A stretch of DNA of 8,031 bases from Gammaproteobacteria bacterium (GTDB lineage Bacteria > Pseudomonadota > Gammaproteobacteria > Xanthomonadales > Xanthomonadaceae): assembly GCA_012510865.1 (NCBI GenBank), contig JAAZHF010000030.1, forward strand, positions 1-8,031, in the 5' to 3' direction. The notes beneath the pieces are model-generated. The model had not been told where the DNA came from. It saw nothing but the letters and a program-made list of their open reading frames with translations, and made no database searches. Shown here piece after piece: positions 5,795-8,031 of the stretch. The position numbers and the translations under genes were made by a program. Position 1 is the first letter of the stretch. Each line of letters begins with the position of its first letter.

Positions 5795-8031
5795 GGCTCC
5801 ACCTCGCCGCCGTCAATGATGGTGGTGTCGTCCTCGGGTTCGTAGGTCGGTGCGTCGATGGTGTCCTCCGTCGCCCCGTCCTCGGTGTAGGCGAAGGTGC
5901 GCGCGTGTCGTTGCCAGCTGGCGCCCTTGTCGCTGATGGAGTAGAGCTCCACCGTCACGTCGCCGGTATAGGCCAGATCCACCGTCGCAGTGGTGCCGGC
6001 GACGTCCTGCCGTTCCACCAGCAGTTCTCCAACGTCATCCAGCAGGCGCAGCGCGTAGCGCGTGGTCGGCTCGGGGCCGATGCTGCCAACGGACTGATCG
6101 ACCAACTGGTCCGCCTGGAGCGTTCGATCGCGATGGAGCCACGTCAAGACGAACTCGCCCAGAACAGATACTGGTGTTTCTAACCCATTGATAAGCAGTC
6201 CAGCAGGCGGGTACGGCAGCGCCTGACGACCTTCAAAGGTCAGCGGCAAGGGTGGGATCGCGTCGAGAGGCATCTGTTGCGTCCCAGTCCCGGGAAGCAG
6301 CTTGACGTTGATCTCTTCACCGTCGGTGTACTCGGTCGCGTCGCCGGCAACTTCGACGCAGAACCACAGACGGCTCCCGGCGCTGTGCGGATGCGGCACC
6401 GTGTCGGCGCAACCGCGTGCAAGGGTCACTTCCATCGATTCCAGGTCCACGTCGTCGAGGCGGCACCATTCGTCGTCCCACAGCACGAGGATCCCCGTCC
6501 CAAGGTCGCCCAGCCCGGAAATCGAATCGAGCGCGACCACGGTCGGCCCGATCTCTGCAGGGTGGGCGCCGGCAACGGTGGTCGTGGGGCACCATTCTCC
6601 ACTGCCGGCAAGCAGGTAGGCACCGCCGCTGCTCTGCACGCACATCTCGTACGCCTGGCCGCTACCGGGGTCAGCTGCGACGGCCAGCAGGAAACCGGCG
6701 TCGTCCGACAGCGCGGCGAGATCGGAGCTCGGAAGCATCGCGACCAAGTCGATGTACGGCGCCTCGAACACCTTGGCGTACCGGACCGGGACAGGCATGG
6801 TTGGCGGGTCTGTGCCGACACCCTTTTCGACCTCGACGTAGCTCGTGGACGGCAGGCTGTAGACGTCCTGACTCACCTTCAGGCGGATTGCGCCGCTCTT
6901 GAGGGTGCCATGCTCTTTCGAGCCGACAATGCAAACCATGTCGGCAATGCCACGCTTGGGCGACTGGAGGCGAAAGTACTGATTGCGGCGCAGGGCCTTG
7001 GTCCGCGGAGTGGCCACCAGCTCGAAAGTGCGCGTTGGGGTGCAGTACGCCCGAGCCTCACGCTCGCCGACGCGCAACGCCAGCGCTCCCTCGGAAATCT
7101 CAGGGAAGTCCAGCGTCTCGTGGATCTCGCCGAATCGTCGGATCAGGCCCAGAGAGCGAACGGATGGCGTGATGACCGCTTCCTTCCGATCGACGTCGAA
7201 GTAGCGCACCGCCACGCTGTTGACCGCCCGGTCAAGCGTTGAAGGAAGCTCCTTGAACTCGAGGATGTCGTCGTCGCCGACGATCGGCAGTGAATCGATG
7301 TCGTAATCGCCACGCGCCAGGTCCAAGTACCATTGACCGTCGGTCAGGCTGCGCTCGAAGCTCCCCCCGATGATGCGGCAGATGCGCTGTTCGAACGAGT
7401 CTGGTGTATCCCTGGTCGGGTCGTATTCCCAACACAGACCGAATCCTTCGGCATGCAGTCGATCGGCCGCAGCGACAAGGCTCGCGTTGTTGATATTCGC
7501 GCGGGGCTCGCGGCCCTTGTCGCTGCCGGTGCGCACATAGTAGAGCGCATGCGCAGGGTTCATGGTGGCGCTCGCTACTGCGAGGACCTCCACAGACAGA
7601 TAGGTGTTCCCTACAGACGGGACCTCGTCGAACGCCTTGATTGCGAGTTCGTGGGTCCCTGGCGGCAGCGTGAAATCCAGCTCGTCGCCCTGCGGCAGCT
7701 GCACATTCTCCCTGTTCGCCGCGCCCAGATAGACGCCATTGACGAACAAGACGCACCCGTTCTCGGCTCGAACTCGAGCCACAATCCTTCGCCCTGGCGG
7801 CACAGTGACGGTCCGCCTGATCCAGAGGACCGACGACCTATCCCACTGCGTGGCTCGGACCGGTTGGCCAGGCCACACCCAGCTTTCACTGCTCCCGAAA
7901 GGCGCCGTACCGGCCGCCCAACCGGATTCCGGCGGAATGAGGTCCTGATACCCCGGCGATGCCTGCTCTGCAATCTGGACGTATTGCCATCCGTCTGAGG
8001 AGGCGCCAACAAGCACCTGATCGGATGAGAG
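5791..8031 (-). CDS. Phage tail-tip protein, J-like / Phage-tail_3 type (5' end outside window)
   Basis: A central tail-tip protein that in related siphoviruses forms the hub contacting the host surface. The reading frame is open to the right edge, giving 746 residues of a larger protein. Residue numbers count from the codon at 8016. Residues about 1-145 look like a beta-sandwich carbohydrate-binding (galactose-binding-like) module, with LWIRRTVTVP and VLFVNGVYLG. From 153, NPAHALYYVRTG to ADRLHAEGFGLCWEYD (184-199) is the hallmark of the phage J/Phage-tail_3 family, continuing through DILEFKELPSTLDRAVNSV. LWDDEWCRLDDVD and ARGCADTVPHPHSAGSRLWF (512-552) match a motif typical of these proteins. 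A fibronectin-III-like segment (about 612-711) precedes an acidic C-terminal tail. The stop overlaps the next start. No frameshift is seen. Confidence 0.9.
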   Translation of the reverse strand, partial: LSSDQVLVGASSDGWQYVQIAEQASPGYQDLIPPESGWAAGTAPFGSSESWVWPGQPVRATQWDRSSVLWIRRTVTVPPGRRIVARVRAENGCVLFVNGVYLGAANRENVQLPQGDELDFTLPPGTHELAIKAFDEVPSVGNTYLSVEVLAVASATMNPAHALYYVRTGSDKGREPRANINNASLVAAADRLHAEGFGLCWEYDPTRDTPDSFEQRICRIIGGSFERSLTDGQWYLDLARGDYDIDSLPIVGDDDILEFKELPSTLDRAVNSVAVRYFDVDRKEAVITPSVRSLGLIRRFGEIHETLDFPEISEGALALRVGEREARAYCTPTRTFELVATPRTKALRRNQYFRLQSPKRGIADMVCIVGSKEHGTLKSGAIRLKVSQDVYSLPSTSYVEVEKGVGTDPPTMPVPVRYAKVFEAPYIDLVAMLPSSDLAALSDDAGFLLAVAADPGSGQAYEMCVQSSGGAYLLAGSGEWCPTTTVAGAHPAEIGPTVVALDSISGLGDLGTGILVLWDDEWCRLDDVDLESMEVTLARGCADTVPHPHSAGSRLWFCVEVAGDATEYTDGEEINVKLLPGTGTQQMPLDAIPPLPLTFEGRQALPYPPAGLLINGLETPVSVLGEFVLTWLHRDRTLQADQLVDQSVGSIGPEPTTRYALRLLDDVGELLVERQDVAGTTATVDLAYTGDVTVELYSISDKGASWQRHARTFAYTEDGATEDTIDAPTYEPEDDTTIIDGGEVEP

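Noticed and set aside
5791..8016. Plus-strand ORFs (for example 6277-7242) opposite the tail-tip gene
   Set aside because: Low-complexity antisense shadows; the minus strand carries recognised Phage-tail_3-type motifs throughout.

Overview
The window joins a conserved chromosomal block to the late end of a prophage. The host looks like a high-GC gammaproteobacterium, most likely of the Xanthomonadales (Lysobacteraceae). This rests on the gammaproteobacterial order tig-clpP-clpX, on trigger factor and Clp sequences of the Xanthomonas/Lysobacter type as I remember them, and on strong G/C bias at third codon positions. No database search was possible, so the genus is open.

Left block (1-3437). 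On the minus strand, read right to left, are tig (trigger factor), clpP (protease subunit) and clpX (unfoldase, cut by the left window edge). tig and clpP are 24 nt apart and probably co-transcribed. clpX lies 128 nt further on, behind a very GC-rich spacer with a promoter-like element. This is a protein quality-control cluster: the ribosome-bound chaperone, then the ClpXP protease. Divergent from tig, on the plus strand, a strong sigma70-type promoter precedes two tandem tRNA genes, tRNA-Pro(UGG) and tRNA-Arg(UCU), both with encoded CCA.

Transition (3438-4151). It holds a 97-aa unrecognised minus-strand ORF, about 220 nt with no convincing gene but a small inverted repeat, and a 50-aa minus-strand ORF that starts 3 nt after the last tail gene stops. 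The chromosome/prophage boundary must lie somewhere from the tRNA-Arg 3' end to here. The exact attachment site cannot be fixed from this window alone.

Right block (4152-8031). Three minus-strand genes are packed with overlapping stop/start codons. In order of transcription they are a large tail-tip (J-like/Phage-tail_3 type) protein cut by the right edge, a tail-fibre-like protein with an Mtd-like N-terminus and collagen-like Gly-X-Y repeats, and a tail structural protein. They form the distal part of a siphovirus-type tail module that would contact the host surface. No integrase, lysis, head or replication genes are visible. The tail operon is transcribed towards the tRNAs and in the same direction as tig-clpP-clpX.

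I see no CRISPR array, insertion sequence or retroelement, and no clearly new multi-gene system. The most interesting parts are the junction, the small overlooked ORF, and the domain mix of the tail-tip and fibre genes.
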